NCBI GenBank assembly: GCA_025358055.1
Contig: JANYKV010000019.1
Coordinates: 1 to 64,000, forward strand
Length of the DNA stretch: 64,000 bases
Reading direction: 5' to 3'
Source of the DNA: Gemmatimonadota bacterium
GTDB taxonomy: Bacteria; Gemmatimonadota; Gemmatimonadetes; Gemmatimonadales; GWC2-71-9
The translations under genes were made by a program, and so were the position numbers. The notes beneath the pieces were generated by a model, which was not told where the DNA came from, did no database searches, and saw only the letters and a list, made by a program, of their open reading frames with translations. Positions 1 through 7,801 of the stretch are shown piece by piece (the stretch's first letter is position 1; every line of letters begins with the position of its first letter).

Positions 1-110
1 CCCTCACTGCGTTCGGGATGACACATCGGTGGTCGCGACGGGTTTCACCATCCCGCCGTCCCGCCCTCCCGCCTTTCGTTCCCCTTCCCTTTTCCCCTTC
101 CCTATTTCCT
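1..110. repeat. Partial composite intergenic repeat: hairpin arm plus pyrimidine tract
   Basis: The window opens inside a repeat-like element. Bases 1-22 match the right arm of the hairpin seen complete at 2991-3091 (core GGGATGAC at 15-22). GTCGCGAC follows at 32-39, then a C/T-rich tract runs into the stop codon of the minus-strand amidohydrolase. The second copy has the same order of parts. On the minus strand, 81-102 reads as G-runs of 4, 3, 4 and 3 separated by 2, 4 and 2 bases, a canonical G-quadruplex pattern, and it ends on the stop codon. The left arm lies outside the window. Confidence 0.55.
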
Positions 111-1373
111 CTTGTCCACCACAACCTCCCCACCCTTCATCACCCAGCGGACGCCCCGGATAGCGGCATGGATATCCTGCAGCGGATCGCCCTCGACGGC
201 CACGATATCCGCATAGTATCCCGGGGCCAGGGAACCCAGACTGTGTTCCATATGGAGTAGCGCGGCGCCGTTCGTGGTCGCGGTGGCGAGAGCTTGCGCG
301 GGGGTCATCCCGGCTTTGACGAGCCATTCGAGTTCACCGGTATTCTGCCCAAACCCGGTGAAAACCGCGTCGGAGCCCATCGCGATCCGGACCCCGGCCT
401 TCACCGCCTTCCGCATCGTTTCAAAATTCCGGCGGATATAGTCGTTCAGGCGTTCCACCACCGCGGGTCCATACCCGAACTCATCCCGTGCATCGACGTA
501 ATAGCGGTTGTGATCGACGGTGGGGACATAGAACGTGCCTCGCCGAACCATTTCGGCGATCGTTTCGTCGTCCATGTCCGTGGCGTGCTCCACCGACTCG
601 GCGCCGGCGCGGGTCGCATCGCGCGCACCGTCGGGGCCGTAGGAGTGAATTGCGATCGTCTTTCCGAACTTGTGGGCGACATCCACGGCCGCCTTCATCT
701 CCTCGAACGTGAACGTCTGGAATCCGGTTACGTCCTGGTCGCTTCCGGTGGAGCCATACATCTTGATGACATCCACACCCGCTGCCACCTGCTCCCGCAC
801 CACACGCATCACCTCGGCGACGCCGTCCGCCCGGCCCGGCGCAGGTTGGGGTCCAGCGGCGCGGGTGGGGGCACTGGACACTGAGAGTCCGTAGCCCGCG
901 ACGAACATCCGAGGGCCTACCATGGCGCCCCGGTTGATCAGATTCCGCATCGCGATATCGGCGTAGTCGGAGGCGCCGAGGTCGCGAACCGTCGTCACAC
1001 CGGACTCCAGGGTTCGGCGCGCGTTCTCCTGGGCCAAAAAGACCGTCTCGGTGGCGGGGCGTTCCGCCAATTGAGCCCAAGGGCGAGTGCCGGGTGTGCG
1101 GTCCCAGTAGAACGTCATGTGCGTGTGGGCGTCGATCATTCCGGGCATCCCGGTGAACCGCCGAAGATCAATGACCAATGCGCCGGCGGGCACGGCGGCA
1201 TCGCCGGCTCCCACCGACTTGATGCGGTCGCCCTCGACGACGACTACGGCGTCAGCCAGCGATCGGCCGCTCCCGTCGATCAGTTTCCCGAAGCGCAGGG
1301 CTTTGACTTGGGCACCCAACGGCGACCAGTGGAGCAGTGCGGCGGAGAGGAGTATCAGGAACGCTCTACACAA
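102..1373 (-). CDS. Secreted metal-dependent amidohydrolase (imidazolonepropionase-like)
   Basis: An exported amidohydrolase of about 423 residues that probably hydrolyses a cyclic amide or dipeptide-like substrate; the exact substrate is unknown. The metal-ligand set of the superfamily is visible: HTH at H83/H85, a likely carboxylated lysine K204 in VIKMY, H243 in IHSYG, H263 in EHATD and D335 in GSDA. The frame stays open far upstream to 1826, but that part is basic low-complexity sequence without homology. I place the start at TTG 1373, which gives a signal peptide (MCRAFLILLSAALLHW...GAQ) directly followed by the conserved amidohydrolase N-terminus. The stop codon abuts a G-rich tract on the coding strand. 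Confidence 0.88.
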   Translation of the reverse strand: MCRAFLILLSAALLHWSPLGAQVKALRFGKLIDGSGRSLADAVVVVEGDRIKSVGAGDAAVPAGALVIDLRRFTGMPGMIDAHTHMTFYWDRTPGTRPWAQLAERPATETVFLAQENARRTLESGVTTVRDLGASDYADIAMRNLINRGAMVGPRMFVAGYGLSVSSAPTRAAGPQPAPGRADGVAEVMRVVREQVAAGVDVIKMYGSTGSDQDVTGFQTFTFEEMKAAVDVAHKFGKTIAIHSYGPDGARDATRAGAESVEHATDMDDETIAEMVRRGTFYVPTVDHNRYYVDARDEFGYGPAVVERLNDYIRRNFETMRKAVKAGVRIAMGSDAVFTGFGQNTGELEWLVKAGMTPAQALATATTNGAALLHMEHSLGSLAPGYYADIVAVEGDPLQDIHAAIRGVRWVMKGGEVVVDKRK

Positions 1374-1697
1374 GTGGCGTGGCGGTTCTAGGGCTCGTCC
1401 CCAGGGTCCCTCCGAGCGCTCGGCTTTGTGGTGGGGACGTGAACGTGGTGAGGGCCAGCTACGCACGCGCCCTCTGGGACTCCTGCAGCCTCCCCCTTGC
1501 TGCGACCTTGTGCAGAGACTCCCGAGCGTGATTGATCTTGGCATGAGCACTCTGGGTGAAGGGAAAGGTTCCAGAGTTTCACGCCAAGGCGGGAGAATGG
1601 CAAGGCTCGGGAATCCACATCCGTTCTGCAGGTTCACGCGGAAACAGATAGTCTTGAGGGCAGCACCATTTTCTGGGACCGCTAAAGGAGGGCGTCT
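1374..1697. other. Intergenic region between divergent genes, no gene seen
   Basis: About 320 bases separate the amidohydrolase start from the next plus-strand gene. Both strands contain open frames, but their products are arginine/proline-rich and lack recognisable domains, so I treat them as chance frames in GC-rich DNA. Both flanking genes must have their promoters here. I could not pick a convincing -35/-10 pair. The only clear signal is the AAAGGAGGG ribosome-binding site at 1684-1692. Confidence 0.5.
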
Positions 1698-1733
1698 CTG
1701 CTCCGTCCTCGCCGCTCGATTGTCACCGTCCTG

Positions 1734-2963
1734 ATGCTGCTCGCTCCGAGCGGAGCACTCCGTGCGGCCCAACAACCCGTTCTCCGCGGGCGCGTCATCG
1801 ATACCGTCGGCACTCCGATTTCCCAAGTGGAAATCATTGTGCTTGGAAGCCCCCGGCGGGCCAATACGGATTCAGCTGGTCGTTTCTTGCTCCCGCTTCC
1901 CAACAGTACTGTCACGCTCCAACTCCGCCGTATTGGCTACAGCCCAATGCTCATTAGCCTTGGCGCCAGGCGAGTGAGTGTCGATACCACGCTGACCATG
2001 ACTGTCCTGCCGCTTGAACTCGCGGAGCTTAGGGTTACCGGGAAACTCGATGAATTACGATTTCGGTTGCTGCCTACCTTCGCGATCGATGACAGCTTGT
2101 TCGTTGGGCAACGCCTGGGAGGGAATTACCTACCGTTCGGGGCGGCTCTTTCCGATGAAGGCGACGTCTGGGTCACAACTGCTGATCGAGTTCTTGGGCA
2201 GATCCTGACATGGCGTCGTTGGCGATTCAGCGATGGCCGCCTCTGGGAAGAAGGGCTAGGCCACCTTGGGTGCAAAGGCATGATCGGCTCGCCAATCGCT
2301 GCTCAGTTCATCAACGGACATGGAGGAACCGCTGGCGCGATCACCGACAGCGGGCAGGTGTATCTGGTCGTGTCGACTCCCCTCCCTACGTGTGTCCCGC
2401 TTTCCCACCTGCCACCCGCGTGGCACGCAAAGCAGGCCGCCGGAACGGCCGGGCGGTGGTACATCGCTATTCGCGACCAAGCCGGAGACCCAGCGATCGT
2501 TGGCCTGAGCAGCCTCGGCACGGTCCGATGGTCGCTCCCCCTCGGTACGTGGCTGACGGCCGAGAGCCTTCCGCACATGCGGATGGCGGCTCGGGGTGCG
2601 CTCGTCACGCTCGCCTTAGCGACGCCCCCGTTCCCCTGGGTGGTCGTGGACTCCGTGGGCAATCAGCTCTTGGCGGGATCAGGGGTGGCTGAGCCCGAGT
2701 TCTGGAAGGACCGCGAGACGCCGGGGCCAGATTGGGAAGCGTTTCCCTTGCTCCCGATCGAGGGCGGATTCGTTCAAACCCTGGCGTCCCTCGATCGCCG
2801 GAACCACATCACCGTGGTATATGACGGACGTGGAAAAGTCTCGAGGCTGGATACCGTGGGCAACGTGCTGCTGATTGCCGTGGCCTATTCCGTTCGTCGG
2901 ATTCTGGGGTTCCGTCTGTCGGCCGGGAGGGGCCTAAGCCGGCTCGCGGAATTCTCTTACTAG
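1734..2963 (+). CDS. Secreted carboxypeptidase-regulatory-like / propeller-like protein
   Basis: A hypothetical exported protein. Residues about 15-95 resemble a carboxypeptidase regulatory-like (transthyretin-type) domain: VLRGRVIDTVGTP, then DSAGRFLLPLP, then LQLRRIGYSP. The remainder (about 110-400) has the Trp/Gly-rich repeating look of a six-bladed beta-propeller, but I cannot assign a family. ATG 1734 yields a clipped signal peptide without a basic n-region. The frame is open back to TAA at 1683, and AAAGGAGGG at 1684-1692 sits 5 bases before CTG 1698. Starting there adds LLRPRRSIVTVL and completes a normal signal peptide, so CTG 1698 is a strong alternative start. Function unknown. Confidence 0.7.
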   Translation: MLLAPSGALRAAQQPVLRGRVIDTVGTPISQVEIIVLGSPRRANTDSAGRFLLPLPNSTVTLQLRRIGYSPMLISLGARRVSVDTTLTMTVLPLELAELRVTGKLDELRFRLLPTFAIDDSLFVGQRLGGNYLPFGAALSDEGDVWVTTADRVLGQILTWRRWRFSDGRLWEEGLGHLGCKGMIGSPIAAQFINGHGGTAGAITDSGQVYLVVSTPLPTCVPLSHLPPAWHAKQAAGTAGRWYIAIRDQAGDPAIVGLSSLGTVRWSLPLGTWLTAESLPHMRMAARGALVTLALATPPFPWVVVDSVGNQLLAGSGVAEPEFWKDRETPGPDWEAFPLLPIEGGFVQTLASLDRRNHITVVYDGRGKVSRLDTVGNVLLIAVAYSVRRILGFRLSAGRGLSRLAEFSY

Positions 2964-2976
2964 CCTTAGCGAGCCG
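2940..2976 (+). terminator. Hairpin spanning the stop codon of the upstream gene
   Basis: CGGCTCGC (2940-2947) pairs perfectly with GCGAGCCG (2969-2976) across a 21-base loop that contains the TAG stop at 2961-2963. There is no T-tract afterwards, so it is only a possible terminator or mRNA-stabilising hairpin. Confidence 0.35.
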
Positions 2977-2990
2977 CTGAATTCCAATTG

Positions 2991-3091
2991 TGTCATTCCG
3001 AGGAAGCACAGCGATCGAGGAATCCCAAGCGTCGCGTGATTGGCATCTCCCACGCTGAATTTGAGATCCCTCGCTTTGCTCGGGATGACAG
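2991..3091. repeat. REP-like intergenic inverted repeat
   Basis: The left arm (2991-3026, beginning TGTCATTCCGAG) and right arm (3062-3091, ending CTCGGGATGACAG) are imperfect reverse complements. Inside them AGCG and CGCT add a further short stem. The right arm is shared with bases 1-22 of the window. This type of 'TGTCATTCCGAG...CTCGGGATGAC' palindrome is familiar as an intergenic repeat in many environmental genomes. Open frames crossing it are spurious. Confidence 0.6.
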
Positions 3092-3149
3092 AATCTTGTT
3101 TTCGGGCGCGCTCCACCGTCGCGACAACCTCCTCCTCGCGGCCCTTCCT

Positions 3150-3212
3150 TTGCCGTCCTTTCCTTGCCGTCTTGTTCTTGCCGTCTTGTTCTTGCCGTCC
3201 TGTTTTGCCGTC
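3150..3212. repeat. 14-bp tandem repeat, about five copies
   Basis: TTGCCGTC recurs at 3150, 3164, 3178, 3192 and 3205, giving spacings of 14, 14, 14 and 13. The unit consensus is close to TTGCCGTCTTGTTC. It lies just 3' of the minus-strand NTF2-like gene, whose stop is at 3230. On that strand it is purine-rich (GACGGCAA units). GTCGCGAC at 3118-3125 precedes it, as in the element at the window start. Confidence 0.75.
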
Positions 3213-3229
3213 CCTTTCCCTTGCTCTTG

Positions 3230-3589
3230 TCAGTCCTTGGCGCTCCCGATGAAAAAACTACTGCGCCGCACCACGACCTTTCCGTGGGCATCAAAGGTCC
3301 AGCGATCCGCGAATAGGCCCTGTCGCTTGGTCCCATCTCCTCCCACCCCCTCATACCCGCCTTCGACAAACACCGTGTCGCCGGAGGACCAAAACTGGAG
3401 ACCCACGTGCCGTACCTTGAGCTTTCGGCCATGCCGATAGAACTCGGCGATGGCGGGCTTCCCAGTGAACGTGACATCACCGCGATCGTAGCGAGCGTCG
3501 GCCGAGAAGAGGTTCACCACCCACTCGATATCGCCGGCATCCATCCGCGGGAAGTATTCGCGAATAGTGGCCTCGTGGTCGTTACTCAT
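3230..3589 (-). CDS. NTF2-like / SnoaL-like protein
   Basis: About 119 residues with the compact cone fold signature of the nuclear transport factor 2 superfamily: an N-terminal helix (IREYFPRMDAGDIEWVVNLF), then ADARYDRGD, GKPAIAEFY and a C-terminal sheet. Proteins of this size may bind a small ligand or act as isomerases or hydrolases; no catalytic assignment is possible. I start at ATG 3589. It overlaps the last 8 bases of the upstream gene (ATGAGTAA), so translation is probably coupled. The longer TTG start at 3598 is less attractive. A tandem repeat lies immediately downstream. Confidence 0.75.
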   Translation of the reverse strand: MSNDHEATIREYFPRMDAGDIEWVVNLFSADARYDRGDVTFTGKPAIAEFYRHGRKLKVRHVGLQFWSSGDTVFVEGGYEGVGGDGTKRQGLFADRWTFDAHGKVVVRRSSFFIGSAKD

Positions 3590-3935
3590 CGCAAGCAAGC
3601 GGCGCGGCCTGCACCACCCGGCCTTGTGCGTCCACCTCGGCCATCAGGGAACATTCCAGGGTTTCCTTCCGAAGCGTCAGCGAAAGCGTTTGAGGGGTGC
3701 GATCGTAGTGGCACTCCACCCAGACCCGCTCGCCGCCCGACGGAAGCAGCCAACTCTGCCGTTCAAACCCGGAGCGCCGTTCGCGCTCCGGCGAAAGAGC
3801 CGAATGTTTATCCCCCATGGGCCCCTCATACATCCGCGCGCCGATGAATGGATGCCCGCCCAAGGCCGCCGGACAGCGCAGGTCGACATGGGAGATAGCG
3901 GTGTGCGCTAGCAGGAGCAGTGCAAAGTCGATCAT
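3582..3935 (-). CDS. Small secreted protein, possibly STY0301-like
   Basis: 117 residues. It begins with a short signal peptide (MIDFALLLLAHTAIS) and is preceded by a good ribosome-binding site (CCGGAGG, reverse complement near 3945). The mature part has three cysteines in CPAAL, ECHYD and LECSL, and the pattern of a Cys-containing beta-sheet protein. The spacing resembles the STY0301 family, but this is a weak recognition. It lies downstream of paaK on the same strand (68 bases) and overlaps the NTF2-like gene, so the three may be one transcript. Function unknown. Confidence 0.55.
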   Translation of the reverse strand: MIDFALLLLAHTAISHVDLRCPAALGGHPFIGARMYEGPMGDKHSALSPERERRSGFERQSWLLPSGGERVWVECHYDRTPQTLSLTLRKETLECSLMAEVDAQGRVVQAAPLACDE

Positions 3936-4003
3936 GAAAGGTTCCTCCGGTAGAGTTTATTTGGCGGATGGGGCCGATTTGGCGCGACCCCTTTTGCATT
4001 CGG

Positions 4004-5362
4004 CTACCTTGACCCACGCAGATCGATCACCCGCTTCGCTTTGCCCATCGATCGCGCGATGGAACCCGCCGGCTCGATCCGCACTCGCACCGTCACTCCG
4101 ATATATCCCTTGATCTTTTGCACCAGACGGTCCGCCGTGTCCGTGGTCGCTCCGGTCGGGCCGGACTTCATCTCGACGACCACATCGAGTTCGTCCAGCC
4201 GGCCGTCGCGCCGAATCTCGAGCACGTAGTGCGGCGATAGCCCCGGCTCGCGGAGGATCAGTTCTTCGATCTGCGTGGGGAAGACATTGACCCCTCGAAC
4301 GATGAGCATATCGTCGCTGCGTCCGGTAACCCGGCCGATGCGGCGCATGGAACGTGCGGTACCAGGCAGCAATGTGGTGATGTCCCGCGTCCGATATCGG
4401 ATGATGGGCAACGCCTCCTTGGTCAGGGACGTTATGACCAATTCGCCCGTCGTCCCGTCTGGTAGTGGTGTGCCTGTGGCCGGATCGAGGATCTCGGGAT
4501 AAAAGTGATCTTCCCAGATCGTCAGCCCGTCCTTGGTCTCGATGCACTCGTTCGCCACCCCGGGCCCCATGACCTCCGAGAGCCCATAGATATCGACCGC
4601 GTCCAGGGCAAAGCGATCTTCGATCTCGCGCCGCATCTCGTCGGTCCACGGTTCCGCTCCGTGAATCCCGACCAGAAGGGAGGAACGGCGGGCGTCGAGT
4701 CCCTGCCGTTCAAACTCATCCGCGATCGCGAGCATGTAGGAGGGGGTGACCATGATGATTTGCGGCTTGAGATCGGTGATGAGCTGGACTTGCTTCTCAG
4801 TCTGCCCGCCCGACATCGGAACCACGGCACATCCCAGCCGCTCGGCGCCGTAATGCGCACCCAAGCCACCAGTAAAGAGCCCGTAACCGTAGGCCACATG
4901 GATCGTGTCGCCGGGACGGCCACCCGCGGCCCGAATCGACCGCGCCACCAAATCGGCCCAGTTGTCCAGATCGGCCTTGGTATAGCCCACCACCGTCGGC
5001 TTGCCCGTGGTGCCCGAGCTAGCATGGATTCGGAGCACCCGTTCGCGCGGCACCGCGAACATGCCATCGGGATAGGTTGCCCGCAGGTCGTCCTTCGTCG
5101 TATAAGGGAAGTGGCGAAGGTCCTCGAGCCGCTTGAGATCCTTGGGATGCACACCCGCGGCCAGGAACTTCTTCCGGTAGTGCGGAACGCGCTTGAAAGC
5201 GTGGCTTAGGGTCCAGCGGAGCCGGGCCAGTTGAAGCGCGGCGATCTCATCCCGGCTGGCGATCTCGATCGGATCGAGCAGCCTCCGCGGCGATCCGCCC
5301 CGAAGGGTTTTGCCGAATTTCATCGGGGGTGTCCGGCGAATCAGCTTGAACGGACGAGGCAT
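4004..5362 (-). CDS. paaK: Phenylacetate-CoA ligase
   Basis: An adenylate-forming ligase that activates phenylacetate (or a related aryl acid) to its CoA thioester with ATP in the cytoplasm. The 452-residue length is normal for PaaK. The AMP-binding P-loop SSGTTGKPT is at 115-123, YGLSEVMGPG at about 259-268, and the C-terminal hinge GRSDDMLIVRGVNVFP and following small domain are complete. The last part carries SMGKAKR, matching the family's C-terminal lysine region. No other paa genes are nearby, so this may serve arylacetate salvage. An internal ATG (residue 14) is an alternative start. Divergent from the AGMO-like gene. Confidence 0.93.
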   Translation of the reverse strand: MPRPFKLIRRTPPMKFGKTLRGGSPRRLLDPIEIASRDEIAALQLARLRWTLSHAFKRVPHYRKKFLAAGVHPKDLKRLEDLRHFPYTTKDDLRATYPDGMFAVPRERVLRIHASSGTTGKPTVVGYTKADLDNWADLVARSIRAAGGRPGDTIHVAYGYGLFTGGLGAHYGAERLGCAVVPMSGGQTEKQVQLITDLKPQIIMVTPSYMLAIADEFERQGLDARRSSLLVGIHGAEPWTDEMRREIEDRFALDAVDIYGLSEVMGPGVANECIETKDGLTIWEDHFYPEILDPATGTPLPDGTTGELVITSLTKEALPIIRYRTRDITTLLPGTARSMRRIGRVTGRSDDMLIVRGVNVFPTQIEELILREPGLSPHYVLEIRRDGRLDELDVVVEMKSGPTGATTDTADRLVQKIKGYIGVTVRVRIEPAGSIARSMGKAKRVIDLRGSR

Positions 5363-5520
5363 GGTGAGAAGATATCATTCTTCCCGACGCTGGTAAGACA
5401 CCGTACCTTTCCCCTATTCCCCAACCGATCAGAGACCGTGCAGCGATTTGCACTCTGCCCGGCGAATCCTAGATTCACGCAGAAGCTCGTTGATCGCCGC
5501 ACGCCTCGGAGGGATCGCCG

Positions 5521-6831
5521 ATGGACGTCATCCAAGCTTCCATACCACTTTTTTTCCTCTTGATCGGTGCCGAGCTGCTCGTCGCCAAAGTCACGCACCA
5601 ACGCGTGTACCGGCTCAATGACTCCATTTCCGATTTGAGCTGTGGCACGCTGAGCCAGATTAGCGGGATCTTCACCAAGTTGATTACCGTGGGATTTTTC
5701 ATCTGGGTCGGTGACCATTGGTCGGTGCAGACACTCTTTGACCTGCCGCAGTGGCCCGGTGGCGCTGCGGCCGTGGGCGCGGGGCGGTTCGCTGTGGCGC
5801 TGGCTTGGTCGATCGGGTTCGTTCTGGTCGACGTCGCCTACTATTGGAGTCACCGCCTCTCGCATGAGGTGAATATTCTCTGGGCCGGCCATGTCGTACA
5901 CCATTCCAGCGAGGAGTACAACCTCACCGTCGCGCTCCGGCAGAGCAGCATCCACGGGCTCTTCACCTGGGTTTTCTACATCCCCTTGGCCATCCTCGGC
6001 ATGCCATGGGAGATGTTCGTCGTCTGTTACGGGATCAACCTGATCTACCAATTCTGGATCCACACCCGGGAGGTCGGCCGCCTCGGATTTCTCGAATGGT
6101 TCATGAATACGCCCTCTCATCATCGGGTCCATCACGGGGTCAATCCGAAATATCAGGATCGCAACTACGCGGGCGTTTTCATCGTCTGGGACCGGCTGTT
6201 CGGATCGTTTGTGACCGAAGAGGAGGAGCCGGTCTACGGGATCACCATACCGCTGGCGAGTTGGAACCCGATCTGGGCCAACGTCCACGTGTTCAAGGAG
6301 ATCTGGGAAAACGTGCGGAAGACCGCGTTGTGGGGCAACAAGATGCGCGTGCTTTTCGGACGCCCGAGTTGGCGGCCGGCGGACATCGGACCCTCGATCA
6401 CCGCACCGCCGGTGGTCCGGGAGACCTACCAGACCTACGACCCGCCCACTCCGTCGCCCATCAACCGCTATGTATTCGTGCAATTTGTCGTCGTGATCGT
6501 GGCGTCAATCGAAATTCTGCAGCTGGCGGGCAAGGTTCCCCTGTATCACACCGCCGCCTTGGGCTTCTATGTGGTGTTGAGTCTGAGCAACTTCGGAAGC
6601 CTGTTGGAGAATCGGGCTTGGGTGTGGATGCTGGAGCTGGCGCGCCAAGTGACGGTCACCGCGGCCGCGGTGATATTGCTGTACACCGGCGAAACCCCGC
6701 GGCCGTTGACGATAGCCGTGCTGGTCTTCAGCGCGCTCTCGACTCTTTGGGTGGTCGCTCTCCGCCGCGCCGCCGCTTCCGCTACTCCGACTTCACCGCC
6801 CCGCCCGGCGGGAGCGATCTCCGCATCGTAG
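5521..6831 (+). CDS. AGMO-like sterol desaturase/fatty acid hydroxylase superfamily protein
   Basis: An integral membrane di-iron oxygenase of 436 residues. The eight-histidine pattern is intact: HRLSH (111-115), HVVHH (124-128), HT at 181 and HHRVHH (200-205). The surrounding text (HHSSEEYNLTVALRQS, WIHTREVGRLG, NTPSHHRVHHG, VWDRLFGSF) closely resembles alkylglycerol monooxygenase (TMEM195), which cleaves ether bonds of alkylglycerols, rather than sterol desaturases. Several hydrophobic helices flank the core. After about residue 320 the C-terminus adds further predicted membrane helices, as in AGMO. GGAGGG 7 bases upstream supports this start. The substrate is inferred only. Confidence 0.85.
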   Translation: MDVIQASIPLFFLLIGAELLVAKVTHQRVYRLNDSISDLSCGTLSQISGIFTKLITVGFFIWVGDHWSVQTLFDLPQWPGGAAAVGAGRFAVALAWSIGFVLVDVAYYWSHRLSHEVNILWAGHVVHHSSEEYNLTVALRQSSIHGLFTWVFYIPLAILGMPWEMFVVCYGINLIYQFWIHTREVGRLGFLEWFMNTPSHHRVHHGVNPKYQDRNYAGVFIVWDRLFGSFVTEEEEPVYGITIPLASWNPIWANVHVFKEIWENVRKTALWGNKMRVLFGRPSWRPADIGPSITAPPVVRETYQTYDPPTPSPINRYVFVQFVVVIVASIEILQLAGKVPLYHTAALGFYVVLSLSNFGSLLENRAWVWMLELARQVTVTAAAVILLYTGETPRPLTIAVLVFSALSTLWVVALRRAAASATPTSPPRPAGAISAS

Positions 6832-7000
6832 ACTGTCCATGTCATGAACGTTCATCGCGGAGTGGTGATCGGTCGCTCTTGTTGGACTGGCTCGTGGCGC
6901 TCGAGTTGGGCAGCTTCGCCGGCGCCAGGGCCCTTCGGATTTGACACACGTAGCCGCACATTCAGACCAGACTCATCCAGCGTCCACCCGGAGATCTGAC

Positions 7001-7798
7001 ATGACCACGACCGCCGCCGAGCCCGCCCTCGTTCTGGCCCAGGAAACCAATGGCATCACGACCCTCACTCTCAACCGCGGACAGCGCTTCAATCCGTTGT
7101 CGACCGACATGATTACCGCGCTCCAGGCGGAACTGGATCGAATCGCGAGCGACTCATCGGTGCGGGCTGTGGTACTCGCCTCCGATGGCAGAGGATTTTG
7201 CGCGGGACACGACCTCAAAGAGATGCGGGCTCACACCGGCGACAAGGCGTGGCAGCGGCGGCTCTTCGACGACTGCAGCCGGATGATGGTGAGCCTCACC
7301 CAACTTCCCCAACCCGTCATTGCCCGCGTCCACGGGATTGCCACCGCGGCCGGATGCCAACTCGTCGCGATGTGCGACCTCGCGGTGGCCTCCACCACTG
7401 CATCGTTCGCGCTTCCGGGAGTCAACATCGGCGTCTTCTGTTCCACCCCAGCGGTCGGTGTAGCCCGCAACGTGAATCGGAAGCGGGCTATGGAAATGCT
7501 GTTGACGGGAGAGCCGATCGATGCTCCCACAGCGCTCGCCTGGGGACTCGTGAACCGCGTCGTCCCGGCGGAGCAATTGGACGAGGCAATCGGTCACTTC
7601 ACAGACATCATTTTGAATCGAAGCGCCGCGACGATCCGCCTTGGCAAGCAAACCTTCTACCAGCAGATCGACGCCGCGCTTCTCACTGCGTACGATGTCG
7701 CCAGCGAAACCATGGCCTGCAACCTTCTCCTCGAGGACGCCGCCGAAGGCATGGACGCCTTTCTCGGCAAGCGCCGAGCCAACTGGCTCGGACGGTAG
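7001..7798 (+). CDS. ECHDC3-like enoyl-CoA hydratase/isomerase family protein
   Basis: A crotonase-fold protein of 265 residues. FCAGHDLKEM (67-76) forms the first oxyanion-hole segment and GIATAAGCQLVAMCDLA the second. Text such as NIGVFCSTP and LTGEPIDAPTALAWGLVNRVV matches ECHDC3-type proteins. The two catalytic glutamates of classical enoyl-CoA hydratase appear replaced (Q120 in GCQL, V141 in LPGVNIG), so simple hydratase activity is doubtful. I chose ATG 7001, preceded by GGAG, over the upstream in-frame ATG 6941, which only adds an unconserved stretch. The next gene begins 3 bases after its stop, so the two form an operon. Confidence 0.88.
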   Translation: MTTTAAEPALVLAQETNGITTLTLNRGQRFNPLSTDMITALQAELDRIASDSSVRAVVLASDGRGFCAGHDLKEMRAHTGDKAWQRRLFDDCSRMMVSLTQLPQPVIARVHGIATAAGCQLVAMCDLAVASTTASFALPGVNIGVFCSTPAVGVARNVNRKRAMEMLLTGEPIDAPTALAWGLVNRVVPAEQLDEAIGHFTDIILNRSAATIRLGKQTFYQQIDAALLTAYDVASETMACNLLLEDAAEGMDAFLGKRRANWLGR

Positions 7799-7801
7799 AT
7801 C

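Noticed and set aside
1374-1826. 151-codon upstream extension of the amidohydrolase frame
   Set aside because: Arg/Ser/Pro-rich, no homology, and it would bury the signal peptide; a TTG start at 1373 explains the protein better.
3150-3212. Could the tandem repeat be a CRISPR array?
   Set aside because: The period is only 14 bases with no unique spacers and no cas genes.
2809-3480. Minus-strand open frame of 223 codons
   Set aside because: It crosses the REP-like hairpin, the tandem repeat and parts of two real genes; its composition is repeat-derived.
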